A stretch of DNA of 64,000 nt, taken from contig NZ_OY735139.1 of assembly GCF_963457605.1 (NCBI RefSeq), positions 3,254,001 to 3,318,000 of the forward strand, written 5' to 3'. Positions 48,878-56,881 of the stretch are shown in pieces; positions within the stretch are counted from its first letter, which is position 1, and every line of letters begins with the position of its first letter. The position numbers were made by a program, and so were the translations under genes. Origin of the DNA: an uncultured Gellertiella sp. (GTDB lineage: Bacteria; Pseudomonadota; Alphaproteobacteria; Rhizobiales; Rhizobiaceae). The notes below the pieces were generated by a model. It had not been told where the DNA came from. It saw only the letters and a list, made by a program, of their open reading frames with translations, and ran no database searches.

Positions 48878-50341
48878 ATGACGGACAAGAGGACAGAGGT
48901 GAGGACTGGACAGGCGGCCCCGCGGGCGGCGGAAGCCCGGCTTTCCTTCAGTGAGCCGCAGATGCGGCGGGTGATGGAGCGGGTCGGCGGCATGATCGTC
49001 GATCATTTCACCGGGTTGAAGGACCGGCCCGTTACCACGCCCTCCACCCTGCCTTCGCTGCAGGCGGGGCTTGCCGAGCCGCTGCCGCAGGAGCCGGTGC
49101 CGATCGATACGCTGCTCGATCAGGTGCAGAGCTTCGTGCTCGACCAGATGACCCATCAGGATCACCCGCGCAATTTCGCCTTCGTGCCGGGTCCGTCGAA
49201 TTTCGTCGGCGCGATGGCGGATGCGCTGGCCTCGGCCTGCAACATCTTCTGCGGCGCCTGGATCGGCCCCTCCGGCTCGGCGCAGATCGAGATCACCGTG
49301 ATCGAATGGCTGCGTCAGCTGTTTGAATTTCCCGAAACGGCGGGCGGCCTCTTCGTCTCCGGCGGCTCGATGGCCAACATGACCTGCCTCGCCGTCGCCC
49401 GTCACGAAATGCTTGCCAACAACCCGTTCAATGCCACGGTCTATTTTTCCGACCAGACCCATTCCTCCGTCGCCAAGGGCCTGAAGATCCTCGGCTTCCA
49501 GCAATACCAGCTGCGCAAGATCGGCTCCGATTCCAGGGGGCGGCTGAAGATGGAGGCGCTGGTGCAGAAGATCGCCAGCGACCGCCAGCAGGGGCTGGTG
49601 CCGTTCTGCATCGTCGCCAATGCCGGCACGACCAATGCCGGTGCTGTCGATCCCCTGCACGAGATTGCCGACCTCGCCGCTGCCGAAGGGTTGTGGATGC
49701 ATGTCGACGGGGCCTATGGCGGCAGCGCGGCGCTGTCCGCCTCCGGCCGCATCGCGCTCGACGGCATGAACCGGGCGGATTCCCTCTCCATCGATCCGCA
49801 CAAATGGATGTTCCAGCCCTATGAAATCGGCTGCGCGCTGGTGCGCAACCGGGCGCATCTGAAGGACACGTTCCGGGTTTCGGCGGAATATCTGAAGATC
49901 ATGGAGGAAAGCGCCGAACAGCCGAATTTCTCCGATTACGGGGTGCAGCTGACCCGCGGCTTCCGGGCGCTGAAACTCTGGATGTCGTTGAAAGCCTTCG
50001 GCATTCCGGCCTTTCGCGAGGCCATCGAACATGGCATCGGCCTTGCCGTCGAAACCGAGGCGCGGCTGCGCCGGAACCCGGCCTGGGAAATCGTCACCCC
50101 CGCCTGCCTCGGTGTCGTCACCTTCCGCTACCGGGTGGAAAATATGTCTGAGGCCGATCTCGACAGCCTCAATGCCAGAATTTCCTCCGAGCTGATCATG
50201 GGCGGCTACGCCATGCTGTCGCCCACCGTCATGGCAGGCAGGCTGGTGCTGAGGATGTGCACCATCAATCCGCGCACCACGGTGGATGATATCCACGGCA
50301 CGGTGAAGGCGATGGAAGGGATTGCCGGGGCGCTGGCTTGA
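48878..50341 (+). CDS. PLP-dependent group II amino-acid decarboxylase (aromatic-L-amino-acid type)
   Basis: 487 aa. NFAFVPGPSNFVGAMADALASACN, then GGLFVSGGSMANMTCLAVAR, the PLP Asp/His region VHVDGAYGGSAAL (here MHVDGAYGG) and the Schiff-base lysine in LSIDPHKWMFQP are characteristic of DDC/TDC/glutamate-decarboxylase-like enzymes. The substrate is not predictable, though aromatic or aspartate-like substrates are typical. ATG 48878 follows GGGAG. The upstream palindrome may control it. No transporter is adjacent. Confidence 0.85.
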   Translation: MTDKRTEVRTGQAAPRAAEARLSFSEPQMRRVMERVGGMIVDHFTGLKDRPVTTPSTLPSLQAGLAEPLPQEPVPIDTLLDQVQSFVLDQMTHQDHPRNFAFVPGPSNFVGAMADALASACNIFCGAWIGPSGSAQIEITVIEWLRQLFEFPETAGGLFVSGGSMANMTCLAVARHEMLANNPFNATVYFSDQTHSSVAKGLKILGFQQYQLRKIGSDSRGRLKMEALVQKIASDRQQGLVPFCIVANAGTTNAGAVDPLHEIADLAAAEGLWMHVDGAYGGSAALSASGRIALDGMNRADSLSIDPHKWMFQPYEIGCALVRNRAHLKDTFRVSAEYLKIMEESAEQPNFSDYGVQLTRGFRALKLWMSLKAFGIPAFREAIEHGIGLAVETEARLRRNPAWEIVTPACLGVVTFRYRVENMSEADLDSLNARISSELIMGGYAMLSPTVMAGRLVLRMCTINPRTTVDDIHGTVKAMEGIAGALA

Positions 50342-50366
50342 GGCACGGCATCCCGGCAGCCCGGTT

Positions 50367-50906
50367 TCAGCCGAAGCGCTTGCGCATTTCCGTGTCGATC
50401 TCGGCAAGCGTCAGCCCGGCGGCGAGCGGCGAGGGCGCGGGGCGGATCTGCACATGCGGCCAGTCCTGAAAGCCGGTCCAGAAGCCGCCGGCTTCCAGTT
50501 TCATGTCGCGCGCGGTTGCGGCATAGACGCGATAGCCATTGATGCCGTCAAGCATCAGCGTCGTCGACCATTCCGCCTTGCCGTTGACGGCCCAGAAGCA
50601 ATCCACCGCCTCGCCCCACTGGTGCCAGCTCAGGCCCGGCAGCGAATTCGTCACATGCGGGCCGTGCTGCGGGCCGACGCTTTCCAGCACGCTCGCCAGA
50701 AAATCGGCTTTTCCCGCCTTGAGCCGGGCAATGCCGGCGGCGATTTCTTCCGCTGACCGCGATTGCCGCCACAGCACCGCCTGCTCGCGCGGGCTGCGCA
50801 GCGCCTGGACCGGGCGCATCTCGACGCCCCGTGCTTTCAGATTTGCCAGCAGGGCTTCGAGCTGGCTGCGAAAACCGGCATCGATGCCGTCGAGTGATAT
50901 GGCCAT
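50367..50906 (-). CDS. M15 family peptidase (D-Ala-D-Ala carboxypeptidase/endolysin-like)
   Basis: 179 aa. LSWHQWGEAVDCFW has the HxxGxAxD zinc/active-site motif, and QDWPHVQ supplies the second His. The N-terminal FRSQLEALLANLKARGVEMRPVQALRSPREQAVLWRQS is the VanY/L-Ala-D-Glu peptidase pattern. There is no signal peptide, as in phage-derived endopeptidases. It probably trims peptidoglycan or is a phage-lysis relic. Confidence 0.82.
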   Translation of the reverse strand: MAISLDGIDAGFRSQLEALLANLKARGVEMRPVQALRSPREQAVLWRQSRSAEEIAAGIARLKAGKADFLASVLESVGPQHGPHVTNSLPGLSWHQWGEAVDCFWAVNGKAEWSTTLMLDGINGYRVYAATARDMKLEAGGFWTGFQDWPHVQIRPAPSPLAAGLTLAEIDTEMRKRFG

Positions 50907-51221
50907 GATTCGCGGGACTCCCGTGTTGAGATGGGGTCGATGCTACCACCGGCTGCAATATGTGTGAATATCAGCATGTATGAATGCACAGGCTTTTTGC
51001 GCGAATGTGTGGGCGGGAGCTGCGGCCAGGTGGCGAGCCATTGCTGAACGGTGGCGGCGGCCGGATAACCTGCCTGATGTGCCGATAATCAGACAGGAGG
51101 ACTTGGCGTGAGGGAAACTGTGGCTGACGCACGAAAAGGAGAGTATATTAGCAATTCAGCGTTGGGGCGAGAGCCCGGAGCAGTCAACACGGCGCGAAAT
51201 GGCGGAGACAAGGAAACGGAA
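50907..51221. other. intergenic region
   Basis: Between the M15 gene (-) and the truncated antitoxin (+). No supported gene. The open frame from GTG 51108 lacks similarity; the better start of the downstream fragment is ATG 51222. Confidence 0.4.
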
Positions 51222-51455
51222 ATGACGGTCATGACATCGCATGTCGGCCGTACGCTTGAGGATTTTCTCGATGAGCTTGGCGAAAAAGAGGAGATCTATA
51301 ACGAGGCGATCAAGCCTGTTTCCGAAATCAGGTTGCAAATGCCACAGGATGCCGGCTCCGCAAGTGTGACCGCCAGCCCTGTCGCTGGCAGCGGAATCAG
51401 GACTTCTGATCGGTCTGATACCGATCCAGGAAATGCTCTGTCGCTGCAAGCATGA
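51222..51455 (+). pseudogene. truncated HTH antitoxin (HigA/XRE-like N-terminus)
   Basis: MTVMTSHVGRTLEDFLDELGEKEEIYNEAIKPV resembles the N-terminal arm of HigA-type antitoxins (HIGxxLxDFLxEEGxxEExxxxAIKRV). The HTH that should follow is missing, replaced by about 45 unrelated residues that run into the convergent HEPN gene (59 bases overlap). The ribosome site AAGGA precedes ATG 51222. Probably a remnant, and possibly not translated usefully. Confidence 0.45.
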
Positions 51456-51861
51456 ACTTGAGAGCCTGGATTGCCGCAGTGCCCACTTTTTCGCTCATCG
51501 GCGGGAAGGGCGATTGATAGGTGATGGTATTTCTTGTCTTGTGAAAGCCCATGATTGCAGCACTGGCACCTTTGCGCAGTTCGTCGACGTCAATGACCAA
51601 CAGGGCTGCCTGGAACGCCGTCTGCCGATGGCCGTCCGACCCCTGGGAACGGACCCCGATCCGGTTGAGAACCGCCATACTCAGCGAGTGCATACCCTCA
51701 TAGGCCAACAGGAAACGAGACCGCGTCGTCTCCGACTTCTCCGCATCGGCCAGAAACTCTTTCGCGTAGATAATGTATTGGCGCACATCCTCCGCAATAT
51801 GGTCTGTCCGCTTCAGCGTTCCGACCCGGACCAGATTATCGATGTTCTCCTGCCACTTCAT
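51397..51861 (-). CDS. HEPN-like protein, probable partner of an MNT nucleotidyltransferase
   Basis: 154 aa, all helical. YAKEFLADAEKSETTRSRFLLAYEGMHSLSMAVLNRIG and AAIMGFHKTRNTITYQSPFPP (HKTRNxxxY at residues 107-115) suggest a HEPN-fold toxin. It starts with ATG 51861, overlapping the upstream MNT stop by four bases (ATGA), the standard order and coupling of MNT-HEPN pairs. In HepT-MntA systems the nucleotidyltransferase inactivates the HEPN ribonuclease by AMP transfer to a Tyr; by analogy only here. Confidence 0.7.
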   Translation of the reverse strand: MKWQENIDNLVRVGTLKRTDHIAEDVRQYIIYAKEFLADAEKSETTRSRFLLAYEGMHSLSMAVLNRIGVRSQGSDGHRQTAFQAALLVIDVDELRKGASAAIMGFHKTRNTITYQSPFPPMSEKVGTAAIQALKFMLAATEHFLDRYQTDQKS

Positions 51862-52415
51862 GTCCCGGCTACCATGATACGAGGTTCACTGTTGATGGCG
51901 CGGATCACGCGGTCGGATTGCAAGTCTTTCCATTCGGCTGGCGTGTGCAGATTGAGGTGAATGTCCCGTCCCAATGCACCCTTCAGGTTCTCGATTGTCT
52001 GGCCCAGTTCGAAATAATCGATATCCCCCACAACCATGAGATCGATATCGCTATCCGCCCGTTCATCCCCCTTTGCCATGGAGCCGAAAACGAAGGCGGT
52101 TTCGATGTTCGGCGCGAATTTGTTCAATTCATCGGCGATCACGCCAGCCAGACCGAAGGTCTTGAGGCAGATCGACCGCAGTTCAGGGTAAATGGGGTGC
52201 TTTTTGTTCATGCTGTAAAGGCGCTGGTTGCCCCGTGCCTCTCTGACGATGACGCCGGCTTTCTCGAAACTTTGGAGAATCCTTTGGGTGGCGCCGTTGC
52301 CAGTTCCGGCGATCCGGATGAGGTCGGAAACGGACCACTGGCGCTCGCCGTGGAGGATCAAAGCTCCCAGCAGCTTCTGTTGGCGCTCGGAAAGCAGAAA
52401 GTCGACGCTCGACAT
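51858..52415 (-). CDS. winged-helix plus MNT-type nucleotidyltransferase (antitoxin)
   Basis: 185 aa. Residues 1-75 form a winged HTH (SERQQKLLGALILHGERQWSVSDLIRIAGTGNGATQRILQSFEKAGVIV). Residues 95-185 form a minimal nucleotidyltransferase with motif GSMAKGDERADSDIDL (GS 111-112, D123, D125). ATG 52415 is chosen because it begins the HTH and lies next to the operator repeats. The fusion of DNA binding to the MNT domain makes it likely to autoregulate the operon with the downstream HEPN gene. Confidence 0.85.
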   Translation of the reverse strand: MSSVDFLLSERQQKLLGALILHGERQWSVSDLIRIAGTGNGATQRILQSFEKAGVIVREARGNQRLYSMNKKHPIYPELRSICLKTFGLAGVIADELNKFAPNIETAFVFGSMAKGDERADSDIDLMVVGDIDYFELGQTIENLKGALGRDIHLNLHTPAEWKDLQSDRVIRAINSEPRIMVAGT

Positions 52416-52420
52416 AGAAA

Positions 52421-52456
52421 TACCCATATTTGGTAAAGCCATACCCATAAAGGGTA
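52421..52456 (-). promoter_or_regulatory. two operator sites before the MNT/HEPN operon
   Basis: TACCCATATTTGGTA (52421-52435) and TACCCATAAAGGGTA (52442-52456). Each fits TACCC-N5-GGGTA, the first with one mismatch, with centres 21 bp apart (two helical turns). They lie directly upstream of ATG 52415 on the minus strand. Likely bound by the winged helix of the antitoxin. Confidence 0.65.
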
Positions 52457-52499
52457 AAAGTACCAAGACTTCAGGGATTGTCAAATCTTTTCCACATCT

Positions 52500-52535
52500 T
52501 ACCATTTTTGGGGTATTTGATACCCGTATTGGGTA
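52500..52535. promoter_or_regulatory. second pair of TACCC/GGGTA operator sites
   Basis: TACCATTTTTGGGGTA (52500-52515, imperfect) and TACCCGTATTGGGTA (52521-52535, perfect TACCC-N5-GGGTA), centres about 20.5 bp apart. This mirrors the pair at 52421-52456 and suggests cooperative binding across the promoter region. Confidence 0.6.
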
Positions 52536-52787
52536 TATATTTGCCGGGCGTGAAATCATGACCGAGGCGGATCCATTGCATCCCATCGAAAGGGTGGGCG
52601 ACAATGAGATCGGCAGTGCCGGATTGACAGCGCAGGGCCTGCGCCAGGATGTTGCCGATGAAGACAATGACATCAAGCAGGATGCGGACCGGACGTTCCA
52701 TTCTATATGCCGTATGGTGCCACGGTTTTCACCGGCAGCTGGCATCAGTGATCCCTGGTATAAGCAAGGCGGTTCCCGAAATCCCCC
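52536..52787. other. intergenic region, possibly a gene remnant
   Basis: Both strands have short open frames here (for example ATG 52558 +, and a minus frame to 52701) without convincing family similarity or ribosome sites. It may be the eroded remains of a gene. Nothing more can be supported. Confidence 0.35.
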
Positions 52788-52990
52788 TAGAGTTTGTCAG
52801 GGAAAAGTGGAATCCGGTTTTCCCGCGCAAACTCGTTTGCGCGAAAAGACAAACGAAAACAAAGAGAATTAGAGTTTGTCAGGGAAAAGTGGAATCCGGT
52901 TTTCCCGCGCAAACTCGTTTGCGCGAAAAGACAAACGACAACAAGGGGAGCCAGAGTCTGTCAGGTTCAATGTGAACCAGACAGACTCTA
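52788..52990 (+). repeat. dispersed palindromic element, copy 5: two tandem block A units plus block B
   Basis: Unit 1 (52788-52869) and unit 2 (52870-52949) are nearly identical: TAGAGTTTGTCAGGG, core AAAAGTGGAATCCGGTTTTC, then GCGCAAACTCGTTTGCGCG (itself a palindrome, absent from the other copies), then AAAAGACAAACG. Block B follows (52950-52990, AGAGTCTGTCAGGTTCA and its complement with a mismatch) and ends ACAGACTCTA. The tandem amplification of block A is unique in the window. Confidence 0.9.
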
Positions 52991-52995
52991 ATACC

Positions 52996-53023
52996 AGAAA
53001 GCCGCCCGTTACGGCGGCTTTCT
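52996..53023 (-). terminator. hairpin terminating cysN
   Basis: AGAAAGCCGCC (52996-53006) pairs with GGCGGCTTTCT (53013-53023), 11 bp perfect with a 6-base loop, 27 bases past the cysN stop. Read on the minus strand it ends in TTTCTGG, a fair rho-independent terminator. Confidence 0.75.
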
Positions 53024-53049
53024 GTTGCAGCTGTGGTGGACAGGTCCGC

Positions 53050-54534
53050 TTATGCGTCGAGATCGTCCAGCAATTCGCTGGCGCGGCCGGCGGAGGTGCG
53101 GCGGATTTCGGCTTCGTCGCGGCGGTTGGCAAAGGCTTCGGTGGCCATCAGCTGGTCGGCGAGATCGGCCGGCAGCGACAGGATCACCCGGACATCCGCC
53201 TGGTTGATGCCGCCGATATCGGCGCGCTTGGCGGTGATCATCCCGCCCGCCACCGTGTTGTAGGTGTCGGGATCGATGAGGATGAAGGCACCGGTGTTGC
53301 GGTTCTGCTCGTAGGGGTCGAAGATTGCCGCTTCGTCGAAGTTCAGATGCACCTTGCCGATCGAATTCATCGGCAGCGTCTCGTGGTGGTGATGCCACTT
53401 GCCGGTCTTGAGGTCGAGCTGGCTCGAGGGGGCGATGGTCACCCGCTGGCGGCGCGAGCCGGATTTCAGCCAGTAGCGCTTGCCGGGCTCGATGCCGGAG
53501 GGCTGCAGGGCGACGATCTGCGCGTCGAAGGCGAGGCCGACCTGCGGCTGGCTGTCGAGCGAGACGATGATATCGCCGCGCGCCACGTCGACCTGGCGGT
53601 CGAGCACCAGCGTGATCGCGTCCCCGGCCACGGCGGCATTGCGCACCAGGTCGAAGGTGACGATCCTGGTGACATTGGCCACCATGCCCGAGGGCAGGAT
53701 GGCCACGCTGTCGCCCGGCTTCACCGACCCGCCGGCAACCGTGCCCTGATAGCCGCGAAAGCTTTCGCCCGGCCGCGACACGCGCTGCACCGGCAGGCGG
53801 AAGCCGACGGTCTGGGCGGAGCGGATGGTGGCGAGTTCCAGCGTTTCGACCAGCGTCGGCCCGTCATACCAGGGCATGACGGCGGTGCCGGGATAGACGA
53901 CATTCTCGCCCTTCAGCGCCGACATCGGAATGGATGTCACCTGGCGAATGCCGAGCGACAGCGCGAATTCCTTGAAATCATGGGCGATCTTCTCATAGCC
54001 CGCCCGGTCGTAATCGGTAAGGTCGATCTTGTTGACCGCCAGCACGAACTGCCGGATGCCCATCAGCGATGCAATCGTGGCGTGGCGGCGGGTCTGTTCG
54101 AGAATGCCGGCCCGCGCGTCGATCAGCAGGATGGCGAGATCGGCGGTCGAGGCACCGGTCGCCATGTTGCGGGTATATTGCTCGTGGCCGGGCGTGTCGG
54201 CAACGATGAAGGAGCGCTTCTCCGTCGAAAAATAGCGATAGGCGACATCGATGGTGATGCCCTGTTCGCGTTCGGCCTGCAGACCATCGAGCAGCAGGGC
54301 GAAATCCGGCAGGCCGAGATCGTTCTGCTTGCCGCTGTCGCGGTGCAATGTGGCGGCCTGGTCTTCCTTCACCGCCTTGGTATCCCAGAGCAGGCGGCCG
54401 ATCAGGGTGGACTTGCCGTCATCGACGCTGCCGCAGGTGATGAGGCGCAGCGGGCGCGTGTCGCGGATCGCATGGGCGGCCTCGGCATGCGGCAGGGGAG
54501 TGGCGGCGGCGGTGGCGGTTACGGGGGCGTTCAT
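53050..54534 (-). CDS. cysN: sulfate adenylyltransferase subunit 1 (GTPase)
   Basis: 494 aa. The elongation-factor-like GTPase has GSVDDGKSTLIGRLLWDT (P-loop), DTPGHEQYTRNMATGAS (G3) and AVNKIDL (G4: NKxD). It activates sulfate to APS with CysD. There is no fused CysC kinase domain (length 494), unlike NodQ. The start ATG 54534 is placed just beyond the cysD stop. Confidence 0.93.
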   Translation of the reverse strand: MNAPVTATAAATPLPHAEAAHAIRDTRPLRLITCGSVDDGKSTLIGRLLWDTKAVKEDQAATLHRDSGKQNDLGLPDFALLLDGLQAEREQGITIDVAYRYFSTEKRSFIVADTPGHEQYTRNMATGASTADLAILLIDARAGILEQTRRHATIASLMGIRQFVLAVNKIDLTDYDRAGYEKIAHDFKEFALSLGIRQVTSIPMSALKGENVVYPGTAVMPWYDGPTLVETLELATIRSAQTVGFRLPVQRVSRPGESFRGYQGTVAGGSVKPGDSVAILPSGMVANVTRIVTFDLVRNAAVAGDAITLVLDRQVDVARGDIIVSLDSQPQVGLAFDAQIVALQPSGIEPGKRYWLKSGSRRQRVTIAPSSQLDLKTGKWHHHHETLPMNSIGKVHLNFDEAAIFDPYEQNRNTGAFILIDPDTYNTVAGGMITAKRADIGGINQADVRVILSLPADLADQLMATEAFANRRDEAEIRRTSAGRASELLDDLDA

Positions 54535-54535
54535 G

Positions 54536-55489
54536 TCAGAAATATCCTTCGCGCTTCTTCTTTTCCATCGAGCCGGACTGGTCGCGGTCGATGGCGCGGC
54601 CCTGGCGTTCGGAAACCGTGGCGATTTCGAGTTCGGCAATCACCTCTTCGAGGTTGGATGCGGTGGAGCGGATCGCCCCCGTCAGCGGGAAGCAGCCGAG
54701 CGTGCGGAACCGGATCGAGGCTTCCTGCCTGACTTCGCCGGGCAGCAGTTCCAGCCGCGGATCTTCCGCCAGGATCATCATCCCGTCGCGCTCCACGAAG
54801 GGGCGCTTCTTGGCGTAGTAGAGCGGCACCAGCGGAATGTCTTCCGCCTGGATGTAGCGCCAGATGTCGACTTCGGTCCAGTTCGACAGCGGGAAGGCCC
54901 GCACGCTTTCGCCCTTGCGCACCATGCCATTGTAGATGTTCCAGAGTTCCGGGCGCTGGTTGCGCGGGTCCCACTTGTGGTCGGGCGTCCGGAACGAATA
55001 GATCCGCTCCTTGGCGCGGCTTGCCTCCTCGTCGCGACGGGCACCGCCAAAGGCCGCATCATACTGGCCGGCATCCAGCGCCTGGCGCAGACCCTCGGTC
55101 TTCATGATGTCGGTATAGAGCGCCGAGCCGTGGCTGAACGGGGTGACGCCTTCCGCAGCGCCACGCGGATTGATGTGCTCGATCAGCTCGAGATCGTATT
55201 TTTTGACGATCTCGTCGCGAAAGGCGATCATCTCGGCGAATTTCCAGCCGGTATTGACATGCAGCAGCGGGAAGGGAACGCGGCCGGGGTAAAAGGCCTT
55301 GCGCGCCAGATGCAGCAGCACGGAGGAATCCTTGCCGATGGAATAGAGCATCACCGGCCGGTCGAATTCGGCGGCCACTTCGCGGAAAATATGGATCGCC
55401 TCGTTTTCCAGCGCCTTCAGATGCGGATCGAGCGGCGGCTTGGAGGTCGAGGGGTTCTTCAGTTCGACGTCCGGACGGGTGTCGGGCAT
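54536..55489 (-). CDS. cysD: sulfate adenylyltransferase subunit 2
   Basis: 317 aa. [43 protein letters not shown] contains the SGGKDS-like PP-loop of the ATP-pyrophosphatase fold (here SIGKDSS). [21 protein letters not shown] and the C-terminal REGYF are CysD hallmarks. ATG 55489 follows GGAG. The stop is one base before the cysN start region, so the two are coupled. Confidence 0.93.
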   Translation of the reverse strand: MPDTRPDVELKNPSTSKPPLDPHLKALENEAIHIFREVAAEFDRPVMLYSIGKDSSVLLHLARKAFYPGRVPFPLLHVNTGWKFAEMIAFRDEIVKKYDLELIEHINPRGAAEGVTPFSHGSALYTDIMKTEGLRQALDAGQYDAAFGGARRDEEASRAKERIYSFRTPDHKWDPRNQRPELWNIYNGMVRKGESVRAFPLSNWTEVDIWRYIQAEDIPLVPLYYAKKRPFVERDGMMILAEDPRLELLPGEVRQEASIRFRTLGCFPLTGAIRSTASNLEEVIAELEIATVSERQGRAIDRDQSGSMEKKKREGYF

Positions 55490-55578
55490 GGGTAACTCCA
55501 CTTGGGGTATGCTGGGCTCCGGCACTGCTTGGGAGGACTGGCCGGGGAAAGCGTCAAGGCAGGGATCGGGCGGTTCTG

Positions 55579-56352
55579 TCAGGCGGATTCGGACAACTGG
55601 CTGGCGGGCAGGGCGCTTGCGCCAGGCGCTGCCTCGGCGACATGCAGGCCGCATTCGCGCTTTTCATCCTGCTCCCACCACCAGCGGCCGGCCCGCTCGG
55701 GCTCGCCGGGGCGGATGGCGCGGGTGCAGGGTTCGCAGCCGATGGAGGGAAAACCCTTGCCATGCAGCGGATTGACCGGCACGGACTGGCTTGCCACATG
55801 GGCGTTGATGTCGTCGATCGACCAGTCCGCGAGCGGGTTCAGCTTGATCAGCCCGCGCTCGGCGTCGAATTCGGCAAAGGGCGTGGTGGCGCGGTTGCCG
55901 GACTGGCCGCGGCGCAGCCCGGTGATCCAGAACGAGGCGCCTTCCAGCGCCCGGGCGAGCGGCTTTACCTTGCGCACGCCGCAGCAGGCATGCCGCGCCT
56001 CGACGCTCTCGTAAAAGCCGTTCATGCCATAGCGGGTCGCATAGACCTCGACATCGGCAGCTTCCGGGTAGAAGCGGCGGATTTCAAGACCATAGCGCTG
56101 TTCGGTCTCATCGATCAGCGCCAGCGTTTCGGCAAACAGCCGCCCGGTCTCCAGCGTCACCACGTCGATCCCGAGCTTCTGGTTGCCGATGGAGGCGGAA
56201 ATCACCTGGTCCTCGATGCCGAGCGAGGTGGTGAAGACGGCGCGCCCGGCAAGCGCAGCTATCGTCGCCAGCCGCTGGTCGAGCGTCTGCGCGGCAAGCG
56301 TTGCATCAAGCGTCGCGGCGCGCGCTGTATTGGCTGGTGTCTGGTCGGTCAT
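55579..56352 (-). CDS. cysH: APS/PAPS reductase, iron-sulfur type
   Basis: 257 aa. [14 protein letters not shown] and GCEPCTRAI provide the CC...CxxC ligands of the [4Fe-4S] cluster that marks adenylylsulfate-reducing enzymes. The C-terminal [10 protein letters not shown] carries the catalytic Cys. The PP-loop fold has [11 protein letters not shown]. In rhizobia this enzyme reduces APS directly. Starts at 56352 or 56370. It lies upstream of cysD and cysN in one operon. Confidence 0.92.
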   Translation of the reverse strand: MTDQTPANTARAATLDATLAAQTLDQRLATIAALAGRAVFTTSLGIEDQVISASIGNQKLGIDVVTLETGRLFAETLALIDETEQRYGLEIRRFYPEAADVEVYATRYGMNGFYESVEARHACCGVRKVKPLARALEGASFWITGLRRGQSGNRATTPFAEFDAERGLIKLNPLADWSIDDINAHVASQSVPVNPLHGKGFPSIGCEPCTRAIRPGEPERAGRWWWEQDEKRECGLHVAEAAPGASALPASQLSESA

Positions 56353-56881
56353 CGAAGGCGCATCCTGCATCAATTTCAGGCTGCCACTATCGCAGGCCTT
56401 GGCAAGGATTGCAGGAAATGCCTTTGCGATATTTCGGGAAGGCGGAGCAAATATCTCCCCGGTTTGCGGCTGCGGCGAAAAACCGGGGCGGACCTTCCAG
56501 AAACAGGCCCGCTTCCCGGCAAATTCGTCCTGAACAGCGCCGAAGCACCGGAAAAGGTTAAAAAATCCTCAACCTATCTGTTTCATGATGATGATCAGGC
56601 ATCAAGCGGTGAAGGACCGGGCGGGCTGTCGTAAAGCGGGCGAAACGCTCTGGCGCAATTGTCATTTACCGACATTTCCGCTAGGGCGGGGCGGGAGACG
56701 GGCCGGGTGGCATGGTGGTTTTCAGGGCTTTGCGGACCACGCGCGCCGCCGGTAAGCAATTTGTTTTCGTTTGTCAGGGAAAGCCGGATTCCCCTTTTCC
56801 CTGACAGACTCCAGAGGATCTGCGCCGATTGGCAGGAACACGCGAGCGCGACCCGGTTGATCGCGCGGAAGGCATGACAGG
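56353..56881. other. divergent promoter region of cysH and the Rrf2 gene, with hairpin
   Basis: Hairpin CCCCGGTTT (56457-56465) / AAACCGGGG (56480-56488), 9 bp perfect, lies about 105 bases upstream of cysH. It may be a leader structure or an operator. A second feature is dispersed element copy 6 at 56762-56813. TTAAAAAATCC (56559-56569) is a possible A/T-rich promoter or regulator site. No gene. Confidence 0.45.
56762..56813 (-). repeat. dispersed palindromic element, copy 6 (reverse orientation)
   Basis: Read on the minus strand it gives GGAGTCTGTCAGGGAAAAG, GGGAATCCGGC, TTTCCCTGACAAACGAAAAC, continuing AAATTGCTTACC. The ending ACAAACGAAAACAAATTGCTT matches copy 1. It lies in the 5' region of the Rrf2 gene. 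Here it is not at a gene end. Confidence 0.75.

Noticed and set aside
48761-50407. Minus-strand 548-codon open frame
   Set aside because: Antisense to the PLP decarboxylase gene.
50367-50906. Prophage remnant around the M15 peptidase
   Set aside because: No other phage genes, integrase or attachment sites are visible nearby.
52788-52990. CRISPR array
   Set aside because: There are only two adjacent long units without variable spacers, and the same sequence occurs elsewhere singly; it is a dispersed palindromic element.
52876-54732. Plus-strand 618-codon open frame
   Set aside because: It is antisense to cysN over most of its length and starts inside the tandem dispersed element.
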